A stretch of DNA of 64,000 nt from Paenibacillus chibensis (GTDB lineage: Bacteria; Bacillota; Bacilli; Paenibacillales; Paenibacillaceae): positions 1 to 64,000 of the forward strand of contig NZ_BIMK01000024.1 of the NCBI RefSeq assembly GCF_004001045.1, read 5' to 3'. This document shows, one piece after another, positions 43,038 to 53,667 of the stretch (the first letter of the stretch is position 1; every line of letters starts with the position of its first letter). The notes beneath the pieces were generated by a model. That model saw only the letters and a program-made list of their open reading frames with translations. It had not been told where the DNA came from and did no database searches. The translations under genes were made by a program, and so were the position numbers.

Positions 43038-46000
43038 ATGAGTAAATGGATCAAACAGGCCGTCTCGATCATGGTCGCAGCAGCTTTGCTTATTCCTTCG
43101 GGCTGGCTTGCTCGCGAGGCCCATGCCGATGCCCAGGGAAATGGGGAACCGGTGACGGTGTACCACGAAACATTTGCGGATGGAATCGGTAAGGCAAGCC
43201 AATCGGGTAGCGCCCGCTTGACGCAGGTCACCGGGAAAGTTTTTGATGGCAATGAAAATGGGACCGCTCTGTATGTTAGCAGCCGAGTAAAAAACTGGGA
43301 CGCCGCTGATTTCAAATTCGCCGACATCGGTCTGGAGAACGGTAAAACCTATAAGGTGACTGTCTCCGTATATGTGGACGCGGATGCCACGCTGCCGGCC
43401 GGCGCCAAAGCTGCGCTTCAAACCGTAGACAGCTACCAAAACTATGCGGAGGCGGATTACGAAGCCGGCAAAACGGTCATCCTGACGAAGGAATTCACTG
43501 TGGACAAAGGCAAGGACTCGGCCCTTCGCATCAATTCGAACGAAGCCGGGGCAGCCGTACCTTACTATATCCGGGATCTGCTTATTACGACCCAACAAAC
43601 GGCGGGAACAACGGAAAAAGAAATTTACCACGAAACGTTTGCGGATGGAGTCGGCAAGGCAAGCCAGTCGGGCAATGCCAGCTTGACGCAGGTCACCGGC
43701 AAAGCGTTCGACAGTAGCGAGAATGGGAATGCCCTGTATGTAAGCGGCCGGGTAAACAACTGGGATGCTGCTGATTTCAAATTCACCGACATCGGGCTGG
43801 AGAACGGTAAAACCTACAAGGTCACCGCAGCCGTATATGTGGACGCGAATGCCACGCTGCCGGGCGGCGCCAAAGCTGCGCTTCAAACCGTAGACAGCTA
43901 CCAAAACTATGCGGAGGCGGATTATGAAGCCGGCAAAACCGTTATCCTGACGAAGGAATTCACTGTGGACACGACAAAGGATTCGGCCCTTCGCATCAAT
44001 TCGAATGAAGCCGGAGCAGCCGTGGCTTATTATATCCGTGATCTATTGATTACCGAAAGGATCGCTTCGGGAGGCCAGGAAGAAACGCCTCGAAATCCGG
44101 CCTTGCCTTTCCATACGATCACCTTCGAGGATCAAACCAAGGGCGGCTTTGAGGGCCGGGCCGGTACCGAGACGCTCACCGTAACCGATGAAGCCAATCA
44201 TACCACAGACGGCTCCTATGCCCTGAAGGTCGAAGGCAGAACCACCTCGTGGCACGGGCCTTCTCTTCGCATAGAGAAATACGTGGATAAGGGCAGTGAA
44301 TACAAAATATCGGCGTGGGTCAAATTGATTAGCCCCGCCAGCTCGCAGCTCCAGCTGTCCACCCAAATCGGCACGGGAAGCAGCGCGAACTACGTCGCTC
44401 TCGCGCCCAAAACGATCAATGCAAGCGACGGCTGGGTCCAGTTTGAGGGAACTTACCGTTACAACAGCGTGGGCGACGAGTTTTTGACGATCTACGTGGA
44501 AAGCTCGAATAACGCGACCGCCTCCTTTTATATCGACGATATCAGCTTTGAAAAGACAAGCGCGGTCCCAATCGAAATTCAAAAGGATCTGACGCCGATT
44601 CGAACGGCCTATCAGAATGATTTTCTGATCGGAAACGCGATTTCCGCGGAGGATCTGGAGGGCGTGCGGCTTGAACTGCTGACAATGCACCATAACGTCG
44701 CCACGGCAGGCAATGCCATGAAGCCGGATGCCCTGCAGCCGACGAAAGGCAATTTTACGTTTACCGCTGCGGACGCCATGGTGGATAAAATTCTGGCGGA
44801 AGGCATGAAGATGCACGGGCATGTGCTTGTATGGCATCAGCAGTCTCCGGCCTGGATGAATACGGCCAAGGATGCCCAAGGCAACACGATCCCTCTGAAA
44901 CGCGAGGAAGCCCTCGCCAATTTGCGGGGCCATATCCGAGGTGTCATGGAGCATTTCGGGAACAAAGTGATTTCCTGGGACGTCGTGAACGAGGCGATGA
45001 ACGACAATCCGCCGAATCCGGCTGATTGGAAAGCATCACTGCGCCAATCGCCTTGGTATCAAGCCATCGGTCCGGACTATCTCGAACAGGCCTTCCTCGC
45101 CGCTAGAGAGGTGCTTGACGAGCATCCCGAGTGGGATATCAAGCTGTATTATAACGACTACAACGAGGATAACCAGAATAAAGCACAGGCCATCTACAAC
45201 ATGGTCAAAGAATTGAATGACGACTATGCCAAGACCCATCCCGGCAAACGCCTCGTCGACGGGGTCGGCATGCAGGGGCATTACAATGTCAACACGAATC
45301 CGGAAAACGTGAAGCTGTCCTTGGAAAAGTTCATTTCCTTAGGGGTTGAAGTCAGCATCAGCGAGCTGGATATCCAGGCCGGAAGCAACTACCAGCTTCC
45401 CGAGAAGCTGGCCAATGCCCAAGGCTATCTGTATGCGCAATTGATGAAAATTTTCAAAGACCATGCCGCAGGCATCAGCCGCGTCACCTTCTGGGGAATG
45501 GATGACAACACGAGCTGGCGGGCTTCGTCCAACCCGCTCCTGTTCGATAAGAACCTGCAGGCTAAGCCCGCATATTACGGCGTCATCGACCCGGACACAT
45601 TCATGGCGGCGCATCAACCCGAAACGGGCAATGTAAACCAGTCCAGCGCCGTTTACGGCACGCCTGCCATTGACGGAACCATTGACGACATCTGGAGCCA
45701 AGCGCCGGCCATGCCGGTTAACCAGTTTCAGATGGCTTGGCAGGGTGCGAACGGAGTAGCCAAAGCCCTCTGGGATGACCACAATTTGTACGTGCTGATC
45801 CAGGTCAGCGACACCCAGCTGGATCAATCTAACGCCAATGCCTGGGAACAGGATTCCGTTGAGATCTTCGTGGACGAGAACAACGCCAAAACGACATTCT
45901 ATCAGGATGACGATGGCCAGTACCGGGTGAACTTTGATAACAAGACTTCCTTCAATCCCGAAAAAATCGCAGCAGGCTTCGAATCGGCAACCCGGGTATC

Positions 46001-47483
46001 GGGAACGAGTTACACCGTGGAAGTCAAAATCCCTTTCAAGTCGATCACGCCGGCAAACCTGAAGAAAATCGGCTTCGACGCGCAGATCAATGACGCGAAA
46101 GACGGCGCCCGCCAAAGCGTCGCCGCCTGGAATGATACGACCGGCAACGGTTATCAGGATACGTCTGTTTTCGGTGTGCTTACCCTGACCGGCAAACCCG
46201 CCAATCCCGGTAACAATGGTCCCGGCAATGGCGGAGATGGCGGCGGCAGCACCCCTGGGGGCAGCAACAGTAATAGCGGCAGCGGAACGATTTCGCAAAC
46301 CGGCATTTCCGTAAGCGGGAATGGTGTCGTTACGATCAAGCCGGAGGTAAAGGTCGCAAGTGGCCGTGCGGTGAGCACCCTTTCCGCAGACAGCTTGAAA
46401 AAAGCGCTGGAGCAGGCTGCCCCGAACGCGAACGGCAAAAAACAAATCATCATCGACATCGCGAAGCAAAAAGATGCAGCTTCGTATGAAGTCCAATTGC
46501 CGGCCTCGAGCCTGAACAGCCAAGAATCCTTCGAGCTGGTACTAAAGACGGACAACGGTGTTATTCGAATCCCAAGCAGCATGCTGTCTAATATGAAAGT
46601 AACTTCTGAGCAGCTTTCGATTCGCATAGGCACGGCCTCTACGGACGGCTTAAACGCAGCCGCTCGTGAACGAATCGGCAGCCACCCGATGATCGATCTG
46701 AGTATCTTAGCAGGCGGTCAAATCTTGAAATGGAACAATCCGAAGGCTCCTGTAACGGTAACGATTCCTTACTCCCCGACGACGGAGGAGCTTAAGCATC
46801 CGGAGCACATCGTCGTTTGGTATATTGATGGCAGCGGAAGCACGGTTCCGGTGCCGAACGGGCGGTATGATGCGGCAGCCGGAGCAGTCGTTTTCCAAAC
46901 GACCCATTTCAGTACGTATGCGGTAGCCAACGTTTCCAAAACCTTCGGCGATCTGCGCAGTGTCGCCTGGGCCGAGCAAGCCATCGACACCATTGCAGCC
47001 CGTGATGTCATCCGAGGAACGGCTGAAGGGCTCTTCTCTCCGGAAGCACCCGTTACAAGAGCCGACTTCGTCGCGCAGTTGGTTAGATCCCTGGAATTGA
47101 AAGGTACGGGAATCACTCAGGCAACGTTCTTCGATGTCGATCAGGCAACCTATTATAAAAGCGAACTGGCCACCGCTCTTGAACTGGGACTTGTAACCGG
47201 CTATGACGACCATACCTTCAAACCAGACAGCCCCATCTCCCGTCAGGATATGATGGTGATGACGGCGCGCGCATTAGCGGCAGCCGGCAAACCGGTAAGC
47301 GGCAGCGGCGAAGCTTTAGACGCCTATTCCGATGTTGCGGGCATTTCCGCTTACGCCAAAGATAGCGCTTCTGCCCTCGTGCAATCTGGAATCGTAATCG
47401 GCGATCATGGCAAACTCGCGCCAAACGGCACGCTCACTCGTGCCGAAGCGGCGGTGATTTTGTACCGTATCTGGAACCAGTAA
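43038..47483 (+). CDS. xynA1: Cell-surface multidomain GH10 endo-beta-1,4-xylanase
   Basis: A 1481-aa exported xylanase. Signal peptide to about residue 35. Two nearly identical CBM22-like modules (about 42-184 and 196-339) are followed by a third, typical CBM22 (about 358-513). The GH10 barrel (about 517-855) has acid/base Glu652 (WDVVNEA) and nucleophile Glu776 (ISELDIQ). A CBM9 (about 867-1050), a Gly/Ser linker, a beta-rich stalk (about 1085-1295) and three SLH motifs follow. The same layout (3 CBM22, GH10, CBM9, 3 SLH) is known for the surface xylanase XynA1 of Paenibacillus sp. JDR-2. It cuts glucuronoxylan at the cell wall to feed the adjacent oligosaccharide transporter. ATG 43038 follows GGGGGGAG by 8 bp. 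Confidence 0.96.
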   Translation: MSKWIKQAVSIMVAAALLIPSGWLAREAHADAQGNGEPVTVYHETFADGIGKASQSGSARLTQVTGKVFDGNENGTALYVSSRVKNWDAADFKFADIGLENGKTYKVTVSVYVDADATLPAGAKAALQTVDSYQNYAEADYEAGKTVILTKEFTVDKGKDSALRINSNEAGAAVPYYIRDLLITTQQTAGTTEKEIYHETFADGVGKASQSGNASLTQVTGKAFDSSENGNALYVSGRVNNWDAADFKFTDIGLENGKTYKVTAAVYVDANATLPGGAKAALQTVDSYQNYAEADYEAGKTVILTKEFTVDTTKDSALRINSNEAGAAVAYYIRDLLITERIASGGQEETPRNPALPFHTITFEDQTKGGFEGRAGTETLTVTDEANHTTDGSYALKVEGRTTSWHGPSLRIEKYVDKGSEYKISAWVKLISPASSQLQLSTQIGTGSSANYVALAPKTINASDGWVQFEGTYRYNSVGDEFLTIYVESSNNATASFYIDDISFEKTSAVPIEIQKDLTPIRTAYQNDFLIGNAISAEDLEGVRLELLTMHHNVATAGNAMKPDALQPTKGNFTFTAADAMVDKILAEGMKMHGHVLVWHQQSPAWMNTAKDAQGNTIPLKREEALANLRGHIRGVMEHFGNKVISWDVVNEAMNDNPPNPADWKASLRQSPWYQAIGPDYLEQAFLAAREVLDEHPEWDIKLYYNDYNEDNQNKAQAIYNMVKELNDDYAKTHPGKRLVDGVGMQGHYNVNTNPENVKLSLEKFISLGVEVSISELDIQAGSNYQLPEKLANAQGYLYAQLMKIFKDHAAGISRVTFWGMDDNTSWRASSNPLLFDKNLQAKPAYYGVIDPDTFMAAHQPETGNVNQSSAVYGTPAIDGTIDDIWSQAPAMPVNQFQMAWQGANGVAKALWDDHNLYVLIQVSDTQLDQSNANAWEQDSVEIFVDENNAKTTFYQDDDGQYRVNFDNKTSFNPEKIAAGFESATRVSGTSYTVEVKIPFKSITPANLKKIGFDAQINDAKDGARQSVAAWNDTTGNGYQDTSVFGVLTLTGKPANPGNNGPGNGGDGGGSTPGGSNSNSGSGTISQTGISVSGNGVVTIKPEVKVASGRAVSTLSADSLKKALEQAAPNANGKKQIIIDIAKQKDAASYEVQLPASSLNSQESFELVLKTDNGVIRIPSSMLSNMKVTSEQLSIRIGTASTDGLNAAARERIGSHPMIDLSILAGGQILKWNNPKAPVTVTIPYSPTTEELKHPEHIVVWYIDGSGSTVPVPNGRYDAAAGAVVFQTTHFSTYAVANVSKTFGDLRSVAWAEQAIDTIAARDVIRGTAEGLFSPEAPVTRADFVAQLVRSLELKGTGITQATFFDVDQATYYKSELATALELGLVTGYDDHTFKPDSPISRQDMMVMTARALAAAGKPVSGSGEALDAYSDVAGISAYAKDSASALVQSGIVIGDHGKLAPNGTLTRAEAAVILYRIWNQ
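43161..44054 (+). repeat. Tandem duplicated CBM22-like module (~430 bp each)
   Basis: Copies at about 43161-43590 and 43620-44050 are nearly identical at the DNA level, with long stretches differing at only a few synonymous bases. This indicates a recent in-frame duplication inside the xylanase gene. The third CBM22 is clearly older and diverged. Confidence 0.85.
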
Positions 47484-47520
47484 ATTCAGATCATATAAAA
47501 GAAATCATCCTCTGAAACGC

Positions 47521-47560
47521 AAACCGACGCCGGTGCTTAACCGGCGTCGGTTGTTTGTTT
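47521..47560 (+). terminator. Terminator of the xylanase gene
   Basis: A perfect 11-bp stem (ACCGACGCCGG and complement) with a 7-nt loop, then TGTTTGTTT, 38 bp after the stop codon. Confidence 0.85.
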
Positions 47561-47705
47561 ACTTGGAACTTCCATCGTACACGTGTTTTACCTCTACTAT
47601 GCTGTGGGCGTTCAACTAGAAACCCCACCCAATAGAGCGCGGTTGGCCTGCATAAGAAGCGAATTTAGTAGTTCTTAAATCTCCAGATCTATTACCCGTT
47701 TAAGC

Positions 47706-49226
47706 CTATTTATGGCTACTGCGCCATGCATCCAGCTGTCTCTGCACCTCCGCCCTCACCTCGTCGAGGCCCGCCTGCTTAAGCTCCTGGTTGAACTTCG
47801 GAAGCTCGGTTTCTACGTCGACGCTGCCTGTCATCAGGCTCGGGTAATATTTTTGCCAGACCATTTCGATGTTCTGCAATTGAATCGGCATCATGGATAA
47901 ATCCGGCGTAAAGCCGAGCAGGCTTGATTTAACAACTCTGGCGTTGGAAGATCGAAACTCATCCCATTTGTTGACAGGATCCGGATATTCGCCGCCCATG
48001 GTCTTCAGAATAAACCAGTTTCCCTGAGTGTACGTAACCCCTGCATAATTCGGCGGCGCGTCCGTGATTGGCTGTCCGCTCTCATCTTTAGGAGGTATAG
48101 GTACGACCTGGCCGCTTTTGTCCAAGGTATAATGCACTCCCTCGATGCCATAATTGAACAGGTTGCGCACCTCGGGATCGGTATTCAGCAGATTCAGAAA
48201 CTTGATGCATTCCACGGGATGCTTCGTTTCCGAGCTGACCGCCATGATGCCTCCGCGCACGGACTCCGTCGTTACGAGCTCGGGCGTGACCGGATGCGCC
48301 AGAACCTTGTAGCCGCGATCCTTGCTCCAGCTATTTTCTGAGAGAGGGCCGCCTTCCGAGGCTTTCCAGAATACCTTGAGGCCTCTTTTCAGTCCCTGAC
48401 TTTCCCGCAGCGCGGCGTCTTCATTGATGTATCCGGCCTTGTAGTAGCGACGAAGCGTACCCAGCACCTGCCGCGCTTCCTTCGTTTCGAATATATTCAC
48501 GACCTTCGCGTCAGGCTCCAGGGAACGTACCATCAAAGGAAGCTTCTTGTCCATCAGATATTCGTACCCATATAAGGCGAAGAAATTCTGGGAGTCCTTA
48601 TCCAGCTCCATCGGAAAATAGCCCGGCTCCTTCTGCTTGATCATCTGGAGCAACGGCTCAAGCGACTCCAAGGTGTTGTACCTGGAAATATCAATATGAT
48701 ACTTCTTCACCAGCTCTTCCGGGTACATCCACTGTTGGCGCACAGCCAATTCCTTATTCGTGGGTATGCCGTAAATGCCGCCGTCATCCATGCGCACGCC
48801 CTCCCAAAAAATAGGGTCGATGACATCGTTCATCCCCTTCCCCACATTGGATAGATAGTCGTTCAGCTTCAGCCATGCCCCCCGCTTGACATATCCCGTG
48901 AAGTCGGATGCAAAAACAATGTCGAAGGGAGTCCCCGCCGATACCATCGTGTTCAGCCGGTTATCATACTCCTGCCACCCCACCTTGATATATGTAATCG
49001 TCACGCCAATCTTTTTGGCCAGAACTTCATTGATTTTGTCATTGACCATTTGAAGGTCCTTATCCGGCTCGCCGATGGTGTAATAGATCAGATTGACCAT
49101 GCCTCCGCCGGGCTTCGTGCCTTGATCTTCGACTGCAGACGAGGAACAGCCTGCTGCAAGCAGTGCGAGCATGCCGGTTAACGCCAAGTATAAGGTGATA
49201 CGGCCGAAAAAAGAGGGGTAATGCAT
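47706..49226 (-). CDS. Oligosaccharide-binding lipoprotein (LplA-like)
   Basis: A 506-aa lipoprotein with lipobox LAAGC and the CUT1-like, LplA-type fold (NLIYYTIGEPDKDLQMVNDKINEVLAKKIGVTITYIKVGWQEYDNRLNTMVSAGTPFDIVF). It ends the YesM-YesN transcript. Start ATG 49226 follows GAAAGGAGG by 6 bp; an upstream ATG overlaps the ribosome site. It probably binds xylan-derived oligosaccharides or works as a sensor partner of the kinase. Confidence 0.88.
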   Translation of the reverse strand: MHYPSFFGRITLYLALTGMLALLAAGCSSSAVEDQGTKPGGGMVNLIYYTIGEPDKDLQMVNDKINEVLAKKIGVTITYIKVGWQEYDNRLNTMVSAGTPFDIVFASDFTGYVKRGAWLKLNDYLSNVGKGMNDVIDPIFWEGVRMDDGGIYGIPTNKELAVRQQWMYPEELVKKYHIDISRYNTLESLEPLLQMIKQKEPGYFPMELDKDSQNFFALYGYEYLMDKKLPLMVRSLEPDAKVVNIFETKEARQVLGTLRRYYKAGYINEDAALRESQGLKRGLKVFWKASEGGPLSENSWSKDRGYKVLAHPVTPELVTTESVRGGIMAVSSETKHPVECIKFLNLLNTDPEVRNLFNYGIEGVHYTLDKSGQVVPIPPKDESGQPITDAPPNYAGVTYTQGNWFILKTMGGEYPDPVNKWDEFRSSNARVVKSSLLGFTPDLSMMPIQLQNIEMVWQKYYPSLMTGSVDVETELPKFNQELKQAGLDEVRAEVQRQLDAWRSSHK

Positions 49227-49254
49227 CGTAAGCCTCCTTTCTCCCATGGGGAGC

Positions 49255-50016
49255 CTAACCTTTTTTCCTGAGTTCCGAAGGTGATTTGCCGAAGTACCCT
49301 TGAAAATGGGTATAAAAATAGTTCAGGTTGGGGTATCCGACCGAAAGCGCGATACTTGCAATTTTCTCGTCCGTGTTTAAAATATATTCCCGCGCATGAT
49401 GCATCCGGTAAGCCATCAAATATTCCGAAAACTTCATCTGGGCTTCCTTCAGGAACAGCTGCCCCAGGTAGGTACTGTTCATGCGGAAGCGCTCCGCCAC
49501 CGATTTCAGCGTAATATTTTGGGCATATTCCGCCTTCACCATCAGCAGAATACGGTTGGTCAGCTTAGATAAACGGTCATACGGAATGCCCAGGATCGGG
49601 TCCGTGTTCAAATCTTCGCCGTTCATGCCGCCCAGTGTGCCGTGCAGATCTTCCACGATGATTTTCTCGATCACCGTCTGCAGCTTGGATCGCTCGACAG
49701 GCTTCAGGAGATAATCCTTCACGCCGCAGCGAATGGCCTCTTGCGCATATTCGAATTCGCTGTAACCGCTCATAATGATATATTTCGTAGGAAGACGCAG
49801 CTCGTTAAGCCTGCTGATGATCTCGTAGCCGCGGTCTGTGCCGATACAGACATCAAAAATCGCGATATCCGGCATTAGCTCCACAGCTTTGGAGACGGCG
49901 TCGTCCCTTGTTTCGCTGGTCTCGATGCGGTGGAAGCCGTAGCTCGCCCAATCCAAAGTCCGCTTCATTCCTTCCAAAATCTGAGGCTCATCGTCTACGA
50001 TGAGAAGCTTATACAT
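49255..50016 (-). CDS. YesN-type response regulator with AraC domain
   Basis: A 253-aa regulator. The receiver has acidic DDEP, phosphoacceptor Asp in MPDIAIFDVCIG and the YIIMSGYSEFEYAQEAIRCGVKDYLLKP motif. The C-terminal AraC HTH pair follows (LKSVAERFRMNSTYLGQLFLKEAQMKFSEYLMAYRMHHA; GYPNLNYFYTHFQGYFGKSPSELRKKG). It is encoded 6 bp after its kinase partner and likely controls the flanking lipoprotein and LplB/YtcP/LplA genes. Confidence 0.93.
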   Translation of the reverse strand: MYKLLIVDDEPQILEGMKRTLDWASYGFHRIETSETRDDAVSKAVELMPDIAIFDVCIGTDRGYEIISRLNELRLPTKYIIMSGYSEFEYAQEAIRCGVKDYLLKPVERSKLQTVIEKIIVEDLHGTLGGMNGEDLNTDPILGIPYDRLSKLTNRILLMVKAEYAQNITLKSVAERFRMNSTYLGQLFLKEAQMKFSEYLMAYRMHHAREYILNTDEKIASIALSVGYPNLNYFYTHFQGYFGKSPSELRKKG

Positions 50017-50022
50017 GCCTGG

Positions 50023-51750
50023 TCACTCCTTTGCGATCATCACGGTAATGTTAACGCCTGCCTCTTCGTTATTATCAATCGCCATGGAAAAGCCTGCTCC
50101 ATAGAAAAAGGAAAGCCTGGTATAGACATTATGGAGCCCGATGCTCTGAACCGGGGCGTCGTCCCGGCTGGAAAGGGTGCTTCTCACTTCGTCCAAGCGC
50201 ACTTCGGAAATCCATTTTCCGTTATCCACAAATTCCAATACGAAGCTGTCTTCCGTTTCCCGGCCGTTGACGACGAGCAGATTAAATTCATGACCCGGGT
50301 TGAAGCCATGCACGAAAAAGTTTTCCGCCAGCGGCTGCATCCAAAACTTAACCGTCGATAAAGACATCAGTGCCTCATCCACATGAATCTGGTAGTAAAA
50401 CCGCCCCGGATATTTCAGCTCCATGATTTTTAAATATTGCTGTAAGAGCTCCAGCTCGCTGCCGATCGAAATAATGTTTTCTTTTTTCACGACATCCCGG
50501 TACAACGTCCCTAAGGTCGCGATGGCATCGGCGGTATCCACGTCGCGGTTCACCAAAGCCGTAGAGCGAATCGCCTCCAGCGTATTGTACAAGAAATGCG
50601 GATTGATTTGATGTTGAAGCGCCTTCATCTCGGTCTCCTGCTGTTTCAGCTTCAGTAAATACTCGGTCCGAATATGTTTATCGAGCTGCAGAACCATATC
50701 GTCAAGCTCCCGGGCGATCATGCCGTATTCGTTTCGCCGGTAGCGTGCGGGAGAGCTCGACGTAAAATCCGCCGTTTTCACGCGTTTAATGGAATGGATA
50801 ATGCGTTTAAGGAATCTCGCGTCATCGCGCAGGTTGTATACGATAAGCAGCAGTACGCTGATCATCGCCATGAGTACAATCAAAAATATGGCGGCGAGCA
50901 TGCCGGCATTTTGACGCATGAGCAGGAGCAAATCCACGAGAACGACGAACTTGTAATTGAACTTGGTGGAAGAAAAGGTCGTGTAAAACACCCTTTTCAC
51001 TCCCCCGACCGAAAGATAGCCGCTGTTCCGCTGCTCTGCCGCTGCCTTAAGGACCAGCTCTTGCGTCCTCTGATCCTTGCCGGAGACCATGTATACTTCA
51101 CCGGAATCGCTTACCGCAGCCGCGAAGTCCAGCTTGTAGCCGCTTACTTTCTTGAACAGCTGATCGCTGCTGACCAGGAAACGGAACTCCCCGATCTGGC
51201 GCGATATCTGATTGGGATCGGACAATTTTTTGCGGTAGACAAATCCCTTTTGAATAGACTCACGGAAGGCGTCATCCGTGTTCGGAAGCCGGAACTGAAA
51301 GCTGCCATTGCCGTTGCCGTCAAATCGGACCACATTGCCCTGAAGCTCGGTATGAAGGCTAATCTGGGTAATGTCTCCCTGGGCCGAGCTGTACAAAAAG
51401 GCTTTCATATCTTCGGGAAAAGAGATGAGCGGTTCGCTGGACTGGCTATTTTGCAGCCTGCCTGTGAGATATCCTTCGGCGCTGTTGCCCAAAAAGTAAC
51501 GGACATCCGTCATCAGACGATTGTTGGAATAAATGCGCTGCATGTAAGCCTCGATCCGGTCATTATCCGACTGAAGCTCGCCTTCAATTCGGGCAAAGGC
51601 GCTGACAGCCTCGCTGCGGGCGTTCTCGATCCACTGGTACAGCAGTACCGCGCAGGTCAGAGCGCCAAGCGTCAGGCCAATGGACACCACAAATACCGTA
51701 TAAGCAATGAATTTGCCGCGATATATTTTGATCTGCCAAAAGGAATTCAT
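50023..51750 (-). CDS. YesM-type sensor histidine kinase
   Basis: A 575-aa membrane kinase. First helix IAYTVFVVSIGLTLGALTCAVLL, a large extracellular domain, a second helix AAIFLIVLMAMISVLLLIVY, a HAMP-like linker, the H-box LQHQINPHFLYNTLEAIRSTAL and an ATPase domain (FVDNGKW, IGLHNVYTRL). Start ATG 51750 follows AAAGGAGG by 7 bp; the extra upstream codons lack a ribosome site. In xylanolytic Paenibacillus the YesM/YesN pair beside LplA/LplB/YtcP controls aldouronate uptake, and this gene has that position. Confidence 0.93.
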   Translation of the reverse strand: MNSFWQIKIYRGKFIAYTVFVVSIGLTLGALTCAVLLYQWIENARSEAVSAFARIEGELQSDNDRIEAYMQRIYSNNRLMTDVRYFLGNSAEGYLTGRLQNSQSSEPLISFPEDMKAFLYSSAQGDITQISLHTELQGNVVRFDGNGNGSFQFRLPNTDDAFRESIQKGFVYRKKLSDPNQISRQIGEFRFLVSSDQLFKKVSGYKLDFAAAVSDSGEVYMVSGKDQRTQELVLKAAAEQRNSGYLSVGGVKRVFYTTFSSTKFNYKFVVLVDLLLLMRQNAGMLAAIFLIVLMAMISVLLLIVYNLRDDARFLKRIIHSIKRVKTADFTSSSPARYRRNEYGMIARELDDMVLQLDKHIRTEYLLKLKQQETEMKALQHQINPHFLYNTLEAIRSTALVNRDVDTADAIATLGTLYRDVVKKENIISIGSELELLQQYLKIMELKYPGRFYYQIHVDEALMSLSTVKFWMQPLAENFFVHGFNPGHEFNLLVVNGRETEDSFVLEFVDNGKWISEVRLDEVRSTLSSRDDAPVQSIGLHNVYTRLSFFYGAGFSMAIDNNEEAGVNITVMIAKE

Positions 51751-51815
51751 CCTGGCGCCTCCTTTGCTGTTCGTCACGCGGCTCTGGTTCCATCATAAAA
51801 TGCGCCTATCCATAA

Positions 51816-51833
51816 ATTCAATTGCAATTGAAT
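51816..51833. promoter_or_regulatory. 18-bp perfect palindrome upstream of the YesM gene
   Basis: ATTCAATTGCAATTGAAT is a perfect inverted repeat 66 bp upstream of the kinase start codon, a natural spot for an operator. Its regulator is unknown. The rest of 51751-51990 shows nothing else clear. Confidence 0.45.
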
Positions 51834-51991
51834 CCATTTCATCATACCATTAGCGCCTTCCATCATAACGAAGTATATAAGAATAACGTCTATCGACGTG
51901 ATTTCTCAGAAGACAGACCGCCATCAGCGGATGTTTTTCTTGCAATATCATGAAGCCATGGCTCTGTAGTTTATACTGGTCTGATATTATA

Positions 51992-52031
51992 AGAAACCCG
52001 AACGGCAGATAACTCCTCCGTTCGGGTTTTC
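51992..52031. terminator. Bidirectional terminator
   Basis: AACCCGAACGG pairs with CCGTTCGGGTT around a 13-nt loop and is flanked by A and T runs. It ends the LplB-YtcP-LplA transcript 18 bp after its stop codon. Confidence 0.85.
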
Positions 52032-52048
52032 AAGTAGAGCGTTAGGAC

Positions 52049-53539
52049 TTACTTGCTGAAGAACGTATCGATCTGCTCTTGAGCAGCCTTCATGATGGCA
52101 TCCATGCCGGCCGATTTCATTTCAGAAACGATTTTCGGTACCATTTTCTCCGGATCGGATGCGCCTGTAAGCAATTCATAGCGGTACTTATCCCATACGG
52201 CTTTCGTATTCGCTACTTCGGTAGTCAGATTGGTCGTATCCATGGAGAAGCCCAGCAAGGACGAGGCGAAAGCTTGCCCGTTCAGCTTTTCAACCTGCTG
52301 CCATTGATCTTCGGGAGCGCCCTTGGTTGTCGCCATATCGAAGAACGTGCCTTGCGTGTAAGCAGCCAGCGGCCATGTATCCGTTGTGCGCTCGACAACT
52401 TTTTCGCCGTCGATCTTCTTGTAATCTACGCCCTCTTCGCCAAAGGCAAGCATGTTGCGCAGTTTAGGATCGGTGTTGACCAGCTCCAGGTACTTCAGAG
52501 CTTCTTTTTTATACTTCGAGTTTGCGGAAATTCCGTTCAAGGAACCTTGAATCGTCGAGGTCGTATAGATCGGTCCGTAGTTCTGTACCATGTCGTACTT
52601 GTCTACGCCTTCGTTGATCTGCCAGCTAACCTCTGCACCAGGGAATCCTTGAGCGCTGAAGAATGGGCGGCCTTTGTCCGGCTCAGGCTTGGTCGGTGCA
52701 TCCGGGTTGATAATGCCGTCCTTGTACCATTGGTGCAGCGTCTTCAAATTATCCATGACATCCGGCTGCTCCAGAACGGAGATGACCTTACGGGAAGCAT
52801 CGTCGGCTTTCACGCCAATCGGAGGAAGCCCGAGCGCCATATCGTCATAGCCGTTAAAGAAACCGTTCAGGCCTTCGCCCTGCGTCATCGGCAATGGATA
52901 GAAGCTCTTGCCCTCGCCTGCTTTCATATCGTGCAGGGGTTTATCCAGATCCTTGAGAGTCTTGATATTGTTCACATCGAAACCGTATTTTTCGACATAC
53001 TTATGATCGAATACCCAGTACTGCGTCAAGGAAGAGTCTTTATACGTAGGCACGGAGTAAATTTTGCCGCCAATCTTGGTACCGTCCCATACCTTTTCAG
53101 GAATGAGCTTGTAGAGATCCGGCGTTTCGCTCTGCACCAGATCGGAGATGTCGGCCAGTGCGCCCATCGAAACCTGCTGACTGTACTTGGAACCATTGGT
53201 GAACAGGATGTCGAACGGCTCGCCCGTGTTTACGATCGTGTTGATCTTGGTATCCCATTCGCCCCAGCTTGCGACTTTAATGTCGACCTTGACGCCGATT
53301 TTCTCGGCGGTGTAATCGTTCATCGCGGCAACGGCCTTGTCGAAGTTGTTCGGAACCTGGCCGCCGATCGTCCACCAAACCAATGTTGGCACATCCTTGG
53401 AAGTGGAAGAAGTTGAAGACGAATCGGAAGCTTTCGGATCCGTAGCGGAAGTATCCGACTTGGAGCCGCAGGCCGCAAGACCCGACATGAGAAGCGTAGC
53501 CATGCACATGGTGGAGATGAGCTTCAAAGATCTTTTCAT
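52049..53539 (-). CDS. lplA: Oligosaccharide-binding lipoprotein (LplA type)
   Basis: A 496-aa lipoprotein with lipobox LAACGS and the same fold as the 47706 protein (VPTLVWWTIGGQVPNNFDKAVAAMNDYTAEKIGVKVDIKVASWGEWDTKINTIVNTGEPFDILF). It serves the two permeases encoded upstream. Homologues in xylan-degrading Paenibacillus bind methylglucuronoxylotriose. The ligand here is inferred from the neighbouring xylanase and esterase. Third gene of its unit. Confidence 0.9.
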   Translation of the reverse strand: MKRSLKLISTMCMATLLMSGLAACGSKSDTSATDPKASDSSSTSSTSKDVPTLVWWTIGGQVPNNFDKAVAAMNDYTAEKIGVKVDIKVASWGEWDTKINTIVNTGEPFDILFTNGSKYSQQVSMGALADISDLVQSETPDLYKLIPEKVWDGTKIGGKIYSVPTYKDSSLTQYWVFDHKYVEKYGFDVNNIKTLKDLDKPLHDMKAGEGKSFYPLPMTQGEGLNGFFNGYDDMALGLPPIGVKADDASRKVISVLEQPDVMDNLKTLHQWYKDGIINPDAPTKPEPDKGRPFFSAQGFPGAEVSWQINEGVDKYDMVQNYGPIYTTSTIQGSLNGISANSKYKKEALKYLELVNTDPKLRNMLAFGEEGVDYKKIDGEKVVERTTDTWPLAAYTQGTFFDMATTKGAPEDQWQQVEKLNGQAFASSLLGFSMDTTNLTTEVANTKAVWDKYRYELLTGASDPEKMVPKIVSEMKSAGMDAIMKAAQEQIDTFFSK

Positions 53540-53667
53540 TGGTATTTCCCCCTTTTAGTGTTCTGCCGCCGTTTTTTGAATGGTTGTCAAATGCTCTTCT
53601 GTTTCAAACGGCGATATTATGATCAAACGTCTCTGGGACGTCGTCTCAATGAAGGTAAACGCGCTTA

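Noticed and set aside
43161-44054. Repeats considered as a CRISPR or mobile-element signature
   Set aside because: Two 430-bp copies in frame within one coding sequence are a protein-module duplication. No short regular repeat with spacers and no transposase exist here.
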